Of a stretch of 41,069 nt of DNA, positions 9,601 through 17,434 are shown piece by piece (the first letter of the stretch is position 1; each line of letters opens with the position of its first letter). A program made the position numbers and the translations under genes. Source of the DNA: a virus. The DNA lies in the IMG/VR virus record IMGVR_UViG_3300044617_001060, positions 1 through 41,069 of that record, one strand, 5' to 3'. Under the pieces are notes generated by a model. The model searched no databases and had not been told where the DNA came from. It saw only the letters and a list, made by a program, of their open reading frames with translations.

Positions 9601-10603
9601 GGGCCTCGGCGTCATCGGGAGAGAGCTTGCCCTCTTCAGCCAGACGCTTCGCATCCTGGCGAAGGATGTCGAATCGACGAGGGTCGATCGGTGCGTCAGG
9701 ATTGCCGCGGATTGCGTTGAGACCCTTGTGCGCCCCGTAGAAGACGCCCTCGAGTGCGCCGTCGAACAGCACACCAGCGAACGCCCCCTCGACCGCGCCA
9801 CGCAGCTTCTGGAGAGCCCAGTGGTCATCGGGGTTATTGGCGAAGGCCTTGGCCCACCAGTTGTCCTCGTCGAGCGCGCCCATGTCGACAGCCATGTCGG
9901 TGAGCGTGCCGTCGAAGCGCCCTTGGGCGACCAGGTCCATGGCGAACATGCCGGCGGCCTGCTTGGAGAAGAAGTTGGACGTCAGTGCGCGCTTGCCGAT
10001 CTCGGAGAACGAGGCAGCCCCGGACGCCGCCGTGCCCGCCGCGCGCGCGGTGTACGCCGCACGCGTCATGGCAAAGCCGCGTGTAGCAGAGCCCGCCGCG
10101 CCCATCAGCATCACCGGAGCGGCCAGACCGCGAAGACCGATGCGGCCGAAGATGGTGCGGCTGCCGACGCCGAGCTCGTCGATCATGTTCTTGTCGAACA
10201 GGGTATCATCCTCGAAGAGGTCACCGCCAAGCTCTTCGATGCCCTGGTCCAGCGTGTCGTTGATGCCCACGCCGAAGTCCATGATGGCCTGGGGAGCCAT
10301 CAACGCCAGCTCCGCGCCGACATCGGCGACGGTCTGGAGACCTTCGTTGTCCGGGCTGTACGCGCTCTGCGCGGTCAGGATGTCGCCCAGGCCACCGGGC
10401 ATGTACTCTTCGCCGTGGACGGCCTTGTTGATCTTGTTGGCGATGGCACGCCGCACGACGTACGCGGTGTTGTTTGTGGCAGCGGTGTGCCGCTGTGTGT
10501 TGGCGACCCGCTTGAGACGCTCGCGTTCGGAGCGTTCGTACTCGGACTCGCCGGGGAGTTTCCCGGAATAGACATCGCCGACGATGTCTCTGGATTCTTC
10601 CAT
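3662..10603 (-). CDS. Giant internal virion / ejection protein at gp16 position, with metallopeptidase motif
   Basis: A 2313-residue protein in the place of T7 gp16 (1318 residues), which forms the ejection conduit. Two bases after a good AGGAG comes ACAC and the chosen ATG at 10603; coding-quality sequence begins there. Residues about 160-300 contain alanine/glycine-rich hydrophobic stretches. A zinc metallopeptidase motif HEASH lies at 909-913, followed by a REEEMFARGFETYL segment, a combination typical of phage polyvalent-protein metallopeptidases. A second histidine motif HDVFGH starts at 1184. An alanine/proline/glycine linker spans about 1520-1620, and the long C-terminal part has aromatic and hydrophobic helices. 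I saw no lysozyme-type transglycosylase signature like that of T7 gp16. A coding-like alternative frame lies inside (7987-8154). Confidence 0.85.
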   Translation of the reverse strand: MEESRDIVGDVYSGKLPGESEYERSERERLKRVANTQRHTAATNNTAYVVRRAIANKINKAVHGEEYMPGGLGDILTAQSAYSPDNEGLQTVADVGAELALMAPQAIMDFGVGINDTLDQGIEELGGDLFEDDTLFDKNMIDELGVGSRTIFGRIGLRGLAAPVMLMGAAGSATRGFAMTRAAYTARAAGTAASGAASFSEIGKRALTSNFFSKQAAGMFAMDLVAQGRFDGTLTDMAVDMGALDEDNWWAKAFANNPDDHWALQKLRGAVEGAFAGVLFDGALEGVFYGAHKGLNAIRGNPDAPIDPRRFDILRQDAKRLAEEGKLSPDDAEALVQGKLWERPKFDRSGPVRTQLSEALAGAYGDDAGKMMDVTDRMFATLAVHSGKSLEDVYKKAVAGLTVREDGTIDPNALKQILRSSPVFSGQDRLTVTPSGKGGRVRTLDLQEALQQRQAAVRKYKASDFSPKTMEETAQALSDELAFALEQPLGKQSPDWYNNRVEEMFTTLSAKHPTLGEAGDTPDKYLFKVALAIASQGNNVHQNIEGALSLFEGYKATGKFDPDSAKLSGKNIAAIQANVRKVQNLLDTVGFEEMRKMFRNERTVGEMVRDGIKKPNGEGVNAKLPGSSMLGPKVGLFLANMDGHASGLTMDLWWARTWNRLRGSLVPTKAAKKKAMARQVKQIDEVFAEATPEQLAGVDLAKLKKDEAYRQTVYTKLQKDFEARGFEDGNAVDRWANRMRVLEEGAAAAPRNSKEREAMRTAMKRALEITEQKHGKKVNMAAAQAILWYHEKDLYKRMGAQRIEFDDFADAAGDVINGRTPEEITALRRERTASRTGPRIEFDVRQPTAGAVGGGRRAGSAVPGGAGGSDRLSQGARGQVQFMDDGRAMVTLFKNADPSTSFDKSTFLHEASHIWRRQAAELAPELHDKAAKAFGVVDPNKWTVREEEMFARGFETYLSTGKAPTSDLVGVFAALKDWMTSIYEHLVKSPLTNTLTDSQRDVFDRMLGSDWNRANPLRTKPSTTPPKASKIASTLKDEYTASFPSAPKVRGGEKPQFDQELSKRLADAFDEMQHDPTNPQVVAAYRALATETMSQYEFLKSKGLRMVPDAGKFSYASSQAMIEDLETNRRLYVFKTNNDETTSFGTGSGGELDNPLLAKTGEVIMDSEGKPYEVTVNDVFRFVHDVFGHGADGSTFGPKGEERAWLTHASMFSRDAIPALTTETRGQNSWVNSGKHMRRADGSIPAQGDPDWVHPKDRRFADQKIGLLPPWAWDHPYLDDPGDGPKMVQRIKEAFEEARANGLDEPTAAVYAMRPHINKGRIFEDADVVGLLRDFEPAFGGSRAQHIKNLLTLDDIKVMANDLAMRPKEFISWLEANAKQTDSLAAKIVGLRIMENALARELADSARAVDLKAMQGVPTDEGDLKRVMDALSSFSHVGELRARTQRAAAVAVTSGNIAVGDMDEAKVQGLKDMLAGLNTDNARQYTELANKARQEGDRALADAFARTAETVVDAQLGKIVKTSPKPAKKAKAPKGNAAAAGTTTPTTQPTPGAAPAPAGGPTIAPGASPAQPTPSAPAAPGSPSAPPQPSGGNPAGAAPGTNPALPAPPPAQGLTPAQQARIQRVAQVITAGSKTGQLPKTVQRARNAATYGMLDVFLEHWKASILSGIPTLGINTLSGGIQTFYQPMARMLGSLVEAARGNGLSEVKNSWRLMTGVAHAFKDMAYSVAIAPPAGQKGFRGVRSVLRTIKTEINTLQATTASESMGVIKSDNFGSWAQTPVVKQAIDGWGRLVRVPFVLNQAAEEFWSQLNYQAFIRMKMMDEVDVEVWQNAAVPQAQKPLVAAAALEKKITEAYDDYGRAALDPTDPDKFLHLEAVKYAQSVNFTQEMLGNLGPGLDRLRAKNPWLHLFLPFLKAPVNMLHAAGRHVPFLGLMEEAHMAKHGEVRTADEVLRHRGEMVAAFGITGYATWLAANGLITGGGPENLEEKQVLQATGWRPYSFVIKDEDGTTKYLEFRRFDPFSSIFGIVADASESMAYMRRGETEGVATKAIWSFARNLTSKTYLTGVQELMTLLNNPTGAQATKILSNRAGSLVPAALARYDQAFGDDPTLKETRGVLDGIRRRLPGMSDEVPPRRNLLGEPVTPNAGWLGWNDASGSTADRWGTFMSPVGLSRNVGDKVFNELASLRFGFHPPATTWEGIDLRSVRKNGREAYDVMFERVGKVTIQGKTIHQALEALVNKPVWDTLPDPVNSSDNDNPKVVRVRNIIAAYQRKARIEMLREFPEIKAAAKEMRVASAQGQSTVAVLRRLSEM
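7987..8154 (-). CDS. Nested out-of-frame coding segment inside the giant virion gene
   Basis: A 55-codon frame, offset from the giant gene, starts with ATG at 8154. AGGAG lies 9 bases upstream, and TGA ends it at 7987. Its codons are strongly G/C-ending (runs such as CTG CAG GAG CTG TGG GAG GTG GTC GCC GAG CAG). The main frame across the same bases is rich in A/T-ending Gly, Arg and Ala codons and reads as a loose linker. The product is acidic, proline-rich at first, then probably helical (segment QLQELWEVVAEQDPQFLEEL). Either this is an overprinted gene, or two compensating single-base shifts near 8130-8154 and 7990-8014 displaced the true frame. If the second, its end joins well to the main-frame residues before the metallopeptidase. 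Confidence 0.45.
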   Translation of the reverse strand: MDEPLKKSPPSGVNEPPLEPDPESSSMSDSQLQELWEVVAEQDPQFLEELGDQTD

Positions 10604-10610
10604 GTGTCTC

Positions 10611-13043
10611 CTACTTTCCTGAGAGGACCTTGTTGAGGTCGTCCCTTTGTTTGCCTGCAACTTCCTGCACCGACTTGGCCGCCTGGAGAAGCTCGGCCGC
10701 TGTCGGGATACGCACGGGATAACCCATGCTCCGGTGGCCCAGCACCTTGAGCCCCGCAGCCTCCAGCGTCGCGATGTACTCATCCAATGGGACGCCCTCT
10801 ATTGGGCGTCTCCATAAACGCGTGCCGTCTTGGCTTTCGATAATGAGCAGCAGGTCGGGGTCGGCGCGGTACTTGTGCCACCCGGCGATGCGCTTGGAGG
10901 TCTCCTGGGACTCTTCGGCTTCCTCGACGCGCGCCTTGGACCAGGCGTCGTAGTTGCCGCCCAAGGCGACTTTGGCCATCGAGTCGAGGAACGCGTCCTC
11001 GCGGTAGTCCGGGTAGTTGACGGCCTCTGCCCGCATGAAGTCCACGAACGCGGGGAAGTCTGCTGGCGTACCAAGACCACGGGCCATCTCGTCGAGCGTC
11101 TTGCGGCCTTTGCTCCGGAGCTCCTTCAGGGAGCCGAACATCTTGAAGCCGGCCGTCATGGGGACCGGGGTTGATCCGGGACCTTGGTGAACTGCCGGCC
11201 CATTCGGGGTGAACGTGAAGGACGTTGGCTGGGTGAGCACGCCGGCGTCGTCGACGACCCTGCGCTGAAGCATGAGTCCCGCTTCGTACCGCTCGTCCGC
11301 GGCCTGTGCTTCCTTGGACTCTGTGGCCTTCTTCAGGTACGGCCTTAGCGCAGTCTGCGCGGCCGATGCAAGCTCATCTGCGAGCTGATCGGGAGGGAGG
11401 TCGCTTGGGATGCGTGAGGCCGCGATGTTGAAGGCCATGGACGACTTTGCCAAGGCCTCGAAGTACAGCGGGTCGACATACGTCTGCATGTCGCCGTTGG
11501 CGTCCTCGCGTTCGGTGGTGAGCGTGTTCTTCAGCGTCTGCCGCATGAAGTCCGCCTGGTCATCCTGCAGATCCGCACCGAGCTCCCTGCTTCGATGGAT
11601 GAACCCGACAATGATGCCCTTCTGGGTCCCCACCGTGAGGCTCGGGATCTCCTTCAAGGTCTTGATGAGCTCCGGCAGGCTGGTGGCGTATAGGGCCGCT
11701 TCTTGAGCTCTGCCAAACGAATCCAGGTCATCCTCAGTGACCCGGTTCACCGGGTTCACAAGGTCTGCGTAGTCGCCCAGGGTCTTAGTGGCGGCGGCCA
11801 CGTTGTAGCTCTGGTCCATCACGAGCAAAGCCGCCACGACGTCCTGTTCGATCTTATCGAGAGGCTCACCATTGTGCACCCGCTCCATACCGTTGCCGAG
11901 CACGTCGCGGTACGCTTCCTGCTCACCGGCCTTGACAACCGATTCCCAGGTCAGCGCAAGCTGCGCTTGGATTTCAGGAGAGAACGTCGAGAGAGCGGCG
12001 AACACGTCCTTCTCGGTGAATGGCTTGCCCGTCTTCTTCGAGTTGAGCCACGCCACAGAGACAGCCTCTTTCGCCTCGTTCACCTTGCGCGCGTAGGTGC
12101 GCTGTTCCGCGGAGTACGCCTCTTCCTCTTCCCGGCGGATGTTGTTGGCGATGGTGTCCTTCACGCGCTCGACGGTGCCGGCTCCCAGGGTCTCCTGGAG
12201 GGACTTGCCGTCCAGAACGATCGTGTCCATGATCTCCTGCATGTCGTCGATGGAGCGACCATTAGACGTGGTCAACGCTTGGGTGAGAGCACCCAGAATC
12301 TCGGTCGGCTGGAAGCCGTGGGCTCTTGCAGCGGCCAGGCGTGTGTTGATCGTCTCGGCGACCTTAGCGGCCGGGGTGGTCCCGGCGACCTCAGCGGTCG
12401 ACGGGGGTCCGACGACCTCAGCGGCCGGCGTGGACCCGGCGAGCGTGGATCCGGCGAGCGTGTTGGAGAGCTCAGCGATCAAGCCCTGCCGGCCCATCGC
12501 GGCGCGCTCGTTTGCACGGCGCGTCAGGTGCTCTCCGATGAACTGACCACGGAACCGGTCGAAGCTCTCGCCCACCGCGCGCAGCTCATCAGGACGCAGG
12601 TCCTTCATGTACGGGTCGAGCTTCTGGCTGAGCCAGCGGTCGACCGCCTCGGGGTTGTCGTCCGCGCGCACGGGGTCGGTCTCGTACTCCTGGGCGACCG
12701 TGTTGGTCAACGCCGTGAACTCTTCGCGCCTCACGAGCTGGCGCATGAACGAGGCCTTCCAGGGGTTCGACTCTGCGTCGATCTGGCCAGACTCGACCGC
12801 TGCGTTGAACTCGCGCATCGACTTGAGCTGGAGCTTGCGGAAGTCTGACTCAGCCTCCAGGGCCGCGGTGTTGCGCTTGTTCGCCATGTAGTCCGAGGAG
12901 AACTGCTGGAGCTCCGGCTTGAAACGCGAGAGCGCGCCGGCAAGCTGAAGCACGCTGTCGCCCGCCCCGGCGTCCCCGCGGACTTCTCCGGGAGCGAACA
13001 TATCGACCGGCCGTGCAGCCGGGCTGAGGGATACTCTGCTCAT
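10611..13043 (-). CDS. Internal virion protein (T7 gp15-like)
   Basis: An 810-residue, largely helical protein between gp14- and gp16-like genes, the position and size of T7 gp15 (747 residues), which is part of the ejectosome that crosses the periplasm. Sequence features fit: long charged helices, an N-terminal GALSRFKPELQQF segment typical of this family, and no catalytic motif. Its ATG overlaps the upstream TAA as TAATG, indicating coupling. Residues about 195-230 are a low-complexity Ala/Pro/Thr/Val stretch encoded by 27-base tandem repeats (12360-12462), probably a flexible surface loop. The stop lies 7 bases before the gp16-position start. Confidence 0.88.
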   Translation of the reverse strand: MSRVSLSPAARPVDMFAPGEVRGDAGAGDSVLQLAGALSRFKPELQQFSSDYMANKRNTAALEAESDFRKLQLKSMREFNAAVESGQIDAESNPWKASFMRQLVRREEFTALTNTVAQEYETDPVRADDNPEAVDRWLSQKLDPYMKDLRPDELRAVGESFDRFRGQFIGEHLTRRANERAAMGRQGLIAELSNTLAGSTLAGSTPAAEVVGPPSTAEVAGTTPAAKVAETINTRLAAARAHGFQPTEILGALTQALTTSNGRSIDDMQEIMDTIVLDGKSLQETLGAGTVERVKDTIANNIRREEEEAYSAEQRTYARKVNEAKEAVSVAWLNSKKTGKPFTEKDVFAALSTFSPEIQAQLALTWESVVKAGEQEAYRDVLGNGMERVHNGEPLDKIEQDVVAALLVMDQSYNVAAATKTLGDYADLVNPVNRVTEDDLDSFGRAQEAALYATSLPELIKTLKEIPSLTVGTQKGIIVGFIHRSRELGADLQDDQADFMRQTLKNTLTTEREDANGDMQTYVDPLYFEALAKSSMAFNIAASRIPSDLPPDQLADELASAAQTALRPYLKKATESKEAQAADERYEAGLMLQRRVVDDAGVLTQPTSFTFTPNGPAVHQGPGSTPVPMTAGFKMFGSLKELRSKGRKTLDEMARGLGTPADFPAFVDFMRAEAVNYPDYREDAFLDSMAKVALGGNYDAWSKARVEEAEESQETSKRIAGWHKYRADPDLLLIIESQDGTRLWRRPIEGVPLDEYIATLEAAGLKVLGHRSMGYPVRIPTAAELLQAAKSVQEVAGKQRDDLNKVLSGK
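12360..12462. repeat. 27-base imperfect tandem repeats within the gp15-like gene
   Basis: Three consecutive 27-base units (12360-12386, 12387-12413, 12414-12440) each begin GACCT(T/C)AGCGG. They are followed by two shorter 15-base-type units starting GAGCGTG. They encode 9-residue Ala/Val/Gly/Pro/Thr repeats in the gp15-like protein. Being a multiple of three, copy number could vary without breaking the frame. Confidence 0.85.
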
Positions 13044-13699
13044 TATCTGCTCCAGAAGGTGGCCCGCTCGTCGGGGGTCATGCCTTGGTTGAACTGGTTG
13101 AACCCGCCGAACAGGTCGCCGCCAAGCCCGACCAGCAACGCCGAGGTCGAGGGACCGCTGACCTTGTTGGGCGCGGCCTGGGCCAGACGACTCTGGAAGC
13201 CCGCCGCCATGGACTGACGTTCGGCGACGCCCTGCTGGCGACGCCACTTGATGTTCCTGTCGAGGATGTACGCGTCGGTGTACTCGAGAGACCTGTAGGT
13301 GTCGATGAGGCCCTTGACGCTGTTGCCGCTGACCCCGCGCGCGGACGTTACCGCGGTAGCCGTGCCGATGTTCGCGGCGTTACCCTTGGCCAACCGGTCT
13401 GCCTCGATGGTCGTCGCGGCGAACTCCTGGTCGTCGCGGATGGCGAGCTGTCCCAGGTTGAAGCGGTACTCGTTGGCGGCGGCGTCCCCGACCGCTCTGT
13501 AGCGTTCGTTCTGGACGCGCTGCTGTTCGGCGGCCTGCTGGGCTTGGCCGTAGTACGCCATGCCGGTGGTGGCTGCGCTGATGGCGGTGCCAGCGATGGC
13601 CAGGTTCGCGCTAAGCGCGGCTGATGCCGCCGCTGCTGCGGTCGCACTCCCCGCTGCCGCCGTAGCCCCGCCCATCATGGCGGCAGTGACGATGCACAT
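13043..13699 (-). CDS. Internal virion protein (T7 gp14-like)
   Basis: A 218-residue protein with an alanine/glycine-rich hydrophobic N-terminus (about 5-50) and a charged helical remainder. T7 gp14 (196 residues) has the same plan and forms the outer-membrane pore during ejection. The start is ATG at 13699 because GGAG lies a few bases before it and the hydrophobic segment begins right after. It overlaps the upstream gp13-like frame by 89 bases and couples downstream by TAATG. Order gp13-gp14-gp15-gp16 supports the call more than any single motif. Confidence 0.87.
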   Translation of the reverse strand: MCIVTAAMMGGATAAAGSATAAAAASAALSANLAIAGTAISAATTGMAYYGQAQQAAEQQRVQNERYRAVGDAAANEYRFNLGQLAIRDDQEFAATTIEADRLAKGNAANIGTATAVTSARGVSGNSVKGLIDTYRSLEYTDAYILDRNIKWRRQQGVAERQSMAAGFQSRLAQAAPNKVSGPSTSALLVGLGGDLFGGFNQFNQGMTPDERATFWSR

Positions 13700-14138
13700 A
13701 GGTGAACTCCTTGAACGGTGCCCCAAGGGGGCCGAGGGGTGCCTCGTCCTTGAACTCCGCACCCAGGTAGGTGAGCCAGTCGATGCTGGCGGTGTTCTCG
13801 ACGGACACGAAGTTGTAGAGGGTCCCGTACGTCCAGGACCAACGATCCAGAAGGTCTCTGGCTGCGCGCGCAACGGCCTTGCCGCTGTCGGAGAACCGAG
13901 GTGTGCCAACCATCCACACAGCGGCCCGGCCGTCGTCTCCGGGGACGACCCCGAAGATCCCAACGGGGACACCGCCGCGGCGGATGGCGTAGACCTCACG
14001 GCTGAGTGCCGCGCTCATGTCAAGCGCGATGTCGGGGTTCAAGCCAGAGGCGAGAACCGCTTCGACCTTGTCGATCTCTCTGAGACTACGCCCCACGACA
14101 TTCAAGTCGCGGGGCGTTGCAAGGGTGTAGTACGTCAT
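13611..14138 (-). CDS. Internal virion protein (T7 gp13-like, acetyltransferase fold)
   Basis: A 175-residue protein following tail tube B with an ATGA overlap. The central region reads like a GNAT beta-strand pair (VPVGIFGVVP then AAVWMVGTPRF, about 58-86), followed by helices. T7 gp13 (138 residues) and relatives share this look and are needed for internal core assembly. Catalytic activity is not implied. The last about 30 residues overlap the next gene and are basic and glycine-rich, so the functional end may be earlier. Confidence 0.75.
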   Translation of the reverse strand: MTYYTLATPRDLNVVGRSLREIDKVEAVLASGLNPDIALDMSAALSREVYAIRRGGVPVGIFGVVPGDDGRAAVWMVGTPRFSDSGKAVARAARDLLDRWSWTYGTLYNFVSVENTASIDWLTYLGAEFKDEAPLGPLGAPFKEFTYVHRHCRHDGRGYGGSGECDRSSGGISRA

Positions 14139-16819
14139 AGCGAAGAGCTCTCCATCGTGACCGATCCGTCCCAGTCGGCCGAGACGAACCAAAGAGGCCA
14201 CCAGGTTTCGGATGTGATCTCAACACGAGAGGCCTCGGCCTTGTTGAGCACAGAGCACGAGGCACGTCCGTCGATGGGCTGAGAGCCCACGGGCCAGCCG
14301 ACCTTCCACGGGTGCACCACTTTGACTGCGTCTTCGCGGTGCTCGCGGATGGTCTTGAGGTTGAAGGGGCCGGCAAAGCTGTAGTTGACATTCCACATCG
14401 TGACCTGCACGCGCGCGGCGCGCACCGCAGCAAGCCCGCCCGTGGCGTCCTGCTTGGTCACCAAGGCCTGGCCGAAGCGGTAACGGCTCTCGTAGGTGAA
14501 CCCCGCGAGCATGGGCTTCGAGGTCCAATCACCCGTCAGTGAGGTGATCTCGGTTCCCGTCTTGATGACGCGGTTGGTGCTCAGGTCGATGACGACGGAC
14601 GAGGCTGTCGGAGTCCACGGGTAGGCGACCGTCGTGATGTTGGTCGCTGAGTCGTAGCTCGCCGTCGCCTTGTCACGCCCGTCTTCGGTGGACGCGAAGC
14701 CCACCAGTGCGCCCGACATCGCTGAGCTGTTGGACGAGCTCACGTCGGGGAAGATCACGTCGATGCCGATGCCACCACCGCCACCAGGTTCGTCGACCGG
14801 TGAGTCAGGAACACCGCTGGGCGGGTCGCCGGGGACCGGTTCATCAGGCCCACCGCCGCCTTCGTCGGGATCCGTCGGATCTCCGCCGCCACCGGTCCCG
14901 CCGCCCCCGCCACCACCGCCTCCGGTGATGCGCACGAAGCGCGTGTTGACCGAGGCTGTACCGAAGGCGACCTTGCGATCCAGGTGCACCGGCCAGTCGC
15001 TGTCGACTGTCTTGGTGTTGGCCGGGATCTCGAGGGTCTCGATGGTCACGCCGTCGTCACGCTGCATCAGGAGCATCAGTGTACTGCCGACGACCTCGTG
15101 GCTGATGATGCGATTCCCGAAGCCCCACACTCCCCAGCTTGCGATGACGCGCGAGCCGTTGGGTGTGTCGAACCACTTGTAGACGAAGAGGTACGACGGT
15201 GCACCGGCGGTGCGAACGAACAGCACCTGCTCGGACGGGCTGGAGCTCATGTACACCGGTGTGCCGGTCATCAACTGCGGGATGGCCGCGCTGATGATCT
15301 GGCCGTTCTTCAGGCGACTCGAGCCGTTCACGGTGTACTCGCGCATCGCGGTGTACCCGCCGGTCTCGTTCGCCAGGAACATCTTGTCTTCGTTCACCAC
15401 CGGTCGGCACACGTCGTCCACTTCGTACGACGAGGCCAAAGGTGCGCTGAAGTTCGCCGGGGTCACCGCTTGGTCGCCGCCGACCACGAGCTGTGCCTTG
15501 TTCCCGATCAGGAACAGGGACTCAGCGAACGATACCAGGTGCTTCAGGTTGAGCACCGTGTCTTCGCTGAGTCGACCGGGCGTGAGATCCACGTCGATGG
15601 GGTCCGAGTCAATGACCTGGGACGCAGAGCTTCGCCAGGTGTTGAACAGGTCAGCAGAGCGCGTAGCGAACACGGATCCCTTGTAGGCGAGCCACAGTCG
15701 GTTCTGGAACACCGCAGCCGAAGCCAGCGATGATCCGATGAACCCAGGAATCGGGACGGTGTCGTCGTCCCCGGCCACGCGCTCGGGCCAGGTGGCCTCG
15801 GTGAACTCGAAGTACACCTGGCCGGGAGTGCCGGTCACCGACCCCGAGAGGTTGTCGACCTTGCGCTCCAGAACGTGCGGGAGGGTCGTCGCGTCCAGGG
15901 CGTACGTTGACCCAGGAGCTCGGCACTCGGTCCAAAGCCCACGGGCCTCGCCGCTGTCGGTTCGGTCGGTGGTGTACTGGACCCAGTAGTCGTCCTCGGA
16001 CTCGCCTGGGTTTCCAAGGATCTTGCAGATGTAGTCGTCGGGGGCGGTCGGAGGGAGGCGGTCAAACGCTTCGGCACTGTGCTGCACCATTCCCAGGCCC
16101 GCGCCTGCAAGGGAGTCGTAGGCCTCGAGATCGAACGCTGCGCCGTCTTCCACCGTGCGCGCGATGGTGAACCACGATGCGCCTGTGGTGTGCGTGATGG
16201 TGTACGTCCCCGTGATCGTGGCGTGGGCATTGAGCATGGCCACGAGCTGCTGGGCGATGTACGAAGTCTGCAGTGTGCTCACGTCGGCCGGGGCACACAG
16301 GAACTTGACGCTGTTCGCGCCCAGGGTCAGCTTGTACTCCGCGCCATAGGAGCCCTGTTTCACCCAGACCACCGCGGTAGAGTTGGCAATCGTGGTGGAC
16401 GTGGTGGACGAGGCGCGCGTGGTGATCCTTCGGTTCAGGATCATCCATGTGTCGGCAAGACTGACACTCAGCAAGTCCTTGGAGGGCGTCGAGGTGTTCA
16501 GGTACTGCATCGTCTCGGGTTCGGCGATGACGGGGTACTCGGTTCCCTCGAAGCCCACGACGCGCAACCGTGCACCGTCGTACATCAGGTGGTACTTCTC
16601 GGTGGAGTCTCTCGAGACCCACGAGGTCCACATGCGCGCGGGGTGATTGATGTTCGACAGTGTGCGGACGTGATCGGTGCCCAGACGCCGGCCCAGGCCG
16701 TAGGTCTGATGGGACACCATGTTGAACTGGTAGTCCGCGTGCGTTGGCAAGCGGAGCTCGGGAGCCTGCTGGCTCATCCCCTGGACCATCGAGGGGATGA
16801 TGGAGTTGACGTGAGGCAT
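14135..16819 (-). CDS. Tail tubular protein B (T7 gp12-like nozzle)
   Basis: An 894-residue beta-rich protein starting at the ATG at 16819 behind AGGAG. The opening residues (SIIPSMVQGMSQQAPELRLP) are the hallmark of gp12 family proteins (NLGGGVSQQP-type). It forms the lower tail nozzle that seals DNA and holds the fibres. T7 gp12 is 794 residues. The extra length is largely a low-complexity insert at about 630-688 made of glycine runs, aspartate and proline, which is unusual for a structural tail protein. ATGA overlap with the gp13-like gene; stop-to-start gap of 7 bases from tail tube A. Confidence 0.95.
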   Translation of the reverse strand: MPHVNSIIPSMVQGMSQQAPELRLPTHADYQFNMVSHQTYGLGRRLGTDHVRTLSNINHPARMWTSWVSRDSTEKYHLMYDGARLRVVGFEGTEYPVIAEPETMQYLNTSTPSKDLLSVSLADTWMILNRRITTRASSTTSTTIANSTAVVWVKQGSYGAEYKLTLGANSVKFLCAPADVSTLQTSYIAQQLVAMLNAHATITGTYTITHTTGASWFTIARTVEDGAAFDLEAYDSLAGAGLGMVQHSAEAFDRLPPTAPDDYICKILGNPGESEDDYWVQYTTDRTDSGEARGLWTECRAPGSTYALDATTLPHVLERKVDNLSGSVTGTPGQVYFEFTEATWPERVAGDDDTVPIPGFIGSSLASAAVFQNRLWLAYKGSVFATRSADLFNTWRSSASQVIDSDPIDVDLTPGRLSEDTVLNLKHLVSFAESLFLIGNKAQLVVGGDQAVTPANFSAPLASSYEVDDVCRPVVNEDKMFLANETGGYTAMREYTVNGSSRLKNGQIISAAIPQLMTGTPVYMSSSPSEQVLFVRTAGAPSYLFVYKWFDTPNGSRVIASWGVWGFGNRIISHEVVGSTLMLLMQRDDGVTIETLEIPANTKTVDSDWPVHLDRKVAFGTASVNTRFVRITGGGGGGGGGTGGGGDPTDPDEGGGGPDEPVPGDPPSGVPDSPVDEPGGGGGIGIDVIFPDVSSSNSSAMSGALVGFASTEDGRDKATASYDSATNITTVAYPWTPTASSVVIDLSTNRVIKTGTEITSLTGDWTSKPMLAGFTYESRYRFGQALVTKQDATGGLAAVRAARVQVTMWNVNYSFAGPFNLKTIREHREDAVKVVHPWKVGWPVGSQPIDGRASCSVLNKAEASRVEITSETWWPLWFVSADWDGSVTMESSSL
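14755..14935. repeat. Glycine/proline/aspartate low-complexity insert in tail tube B
   Basis: The coding strand here is dense in GGN and CCN codons and encodes polyglycine runs joined by D/P/E-rich pieces (about residues 630-688 of tail tube B). It looks like a flexible linker. Sequence on both sides is ordinary beta-type protein. Confidence 0.8.
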
Positions 16820-16826
16820 GGCTCTC

Positions 16827-17414
16827 CTATCCGGGGAAGTACATCGACCGACGATCAGCAACCAGAGACATCTCTGCGTTGTTGAACACGTTGGGCCGAC
16901 GGGTGTCGGTGAAGTCGTGGCTGAACGTCTTGAAGGCTTCCGCCTCCTCCATGGACGCCGGCATGACGTCGCGTCCCGTGATGTGCGAGAGGTACACCCG
17001 TGCGGCCTTGAGCGCGATGTAGTGCCGCGCCGTCTCGGGGATCTCATCCCACTCCAGGATGCGGACGAGCTTGATGAGCTTGACGTTGGCCGTCCACACG
17101 AACGTCTGGTTGTACCGGTCGTACAGACGCTGGCCTCGGAGCACGGGGTCTGCCTTGTTCTGCAAGGAGGACATATCGACCTTGAAGCGCACGGCGTTCG
17201 ACGGGAACGTGATGTAGCCGTCGGTGTCCTTGGTGAGCGTGTAGTTGGTCTCGGTGTTGAAGGACCAGCCAGGGAGCTGCACCTCGGTGGAGACGCGCTC
17301 GAGTGTGCTGACTGCAACGCCGACCTCTTCGGGCCGCGGTTCGTTCAGGGTGTTGACGGGGGCGATCTTCGCCGCCAGGAGCATGGCGTTGACCGCGGAC
17401 AGCTTGGTGAGCAT
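16827..17414 (-). CDS. Tail tubular protein A (T7 gp11-like)
   Basis: A 195-residue protein, the same length as T7 gp11 (196), forming the adaptor ring between portal and nozzle. Visible family features are the start LSAVNAMLLAAKIAPVNTL, the middle NTETNYTL and GYITFP segments, and the helical KAARVYLSHITG portion. The start at 17414 follows AAGGAG with 6 bases spacing; an in-frame ATG 33 bases upstream lies inside the terminator and is rejected. It is the first gene downstream of the intrinsic terminator. Confidence 0.95.
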   Translation of the reverse strand: MLTKLSAVNAMLLAAKIAPVNTLNEPRPEEVGVAVSTLERVSTEVQLPGWSFNTETNYTLTKDTDGYITFPSNAVRFKVDMSSLQNKADPVLRGQRLYDRYNQTFVWTANVKLIKLVRILEWDEIPETARHYIALKAARVYLSHITGRDVMPASMEEAEAFKTFSHDFTDTRRPNVFNNAEMSLVADRRSMYFPG

Positions 17415-17434
17415 GTGCTCTCCTTGTGAGGTGG

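Noticed and set aside
5624-10636. Long plus-strand open frames opposite the giant virion gene
   Set aside because: High G+C removes stop codons from the opposite strand. The frames have no ribosome sites or motifs and the minus strand has convincing protein features.
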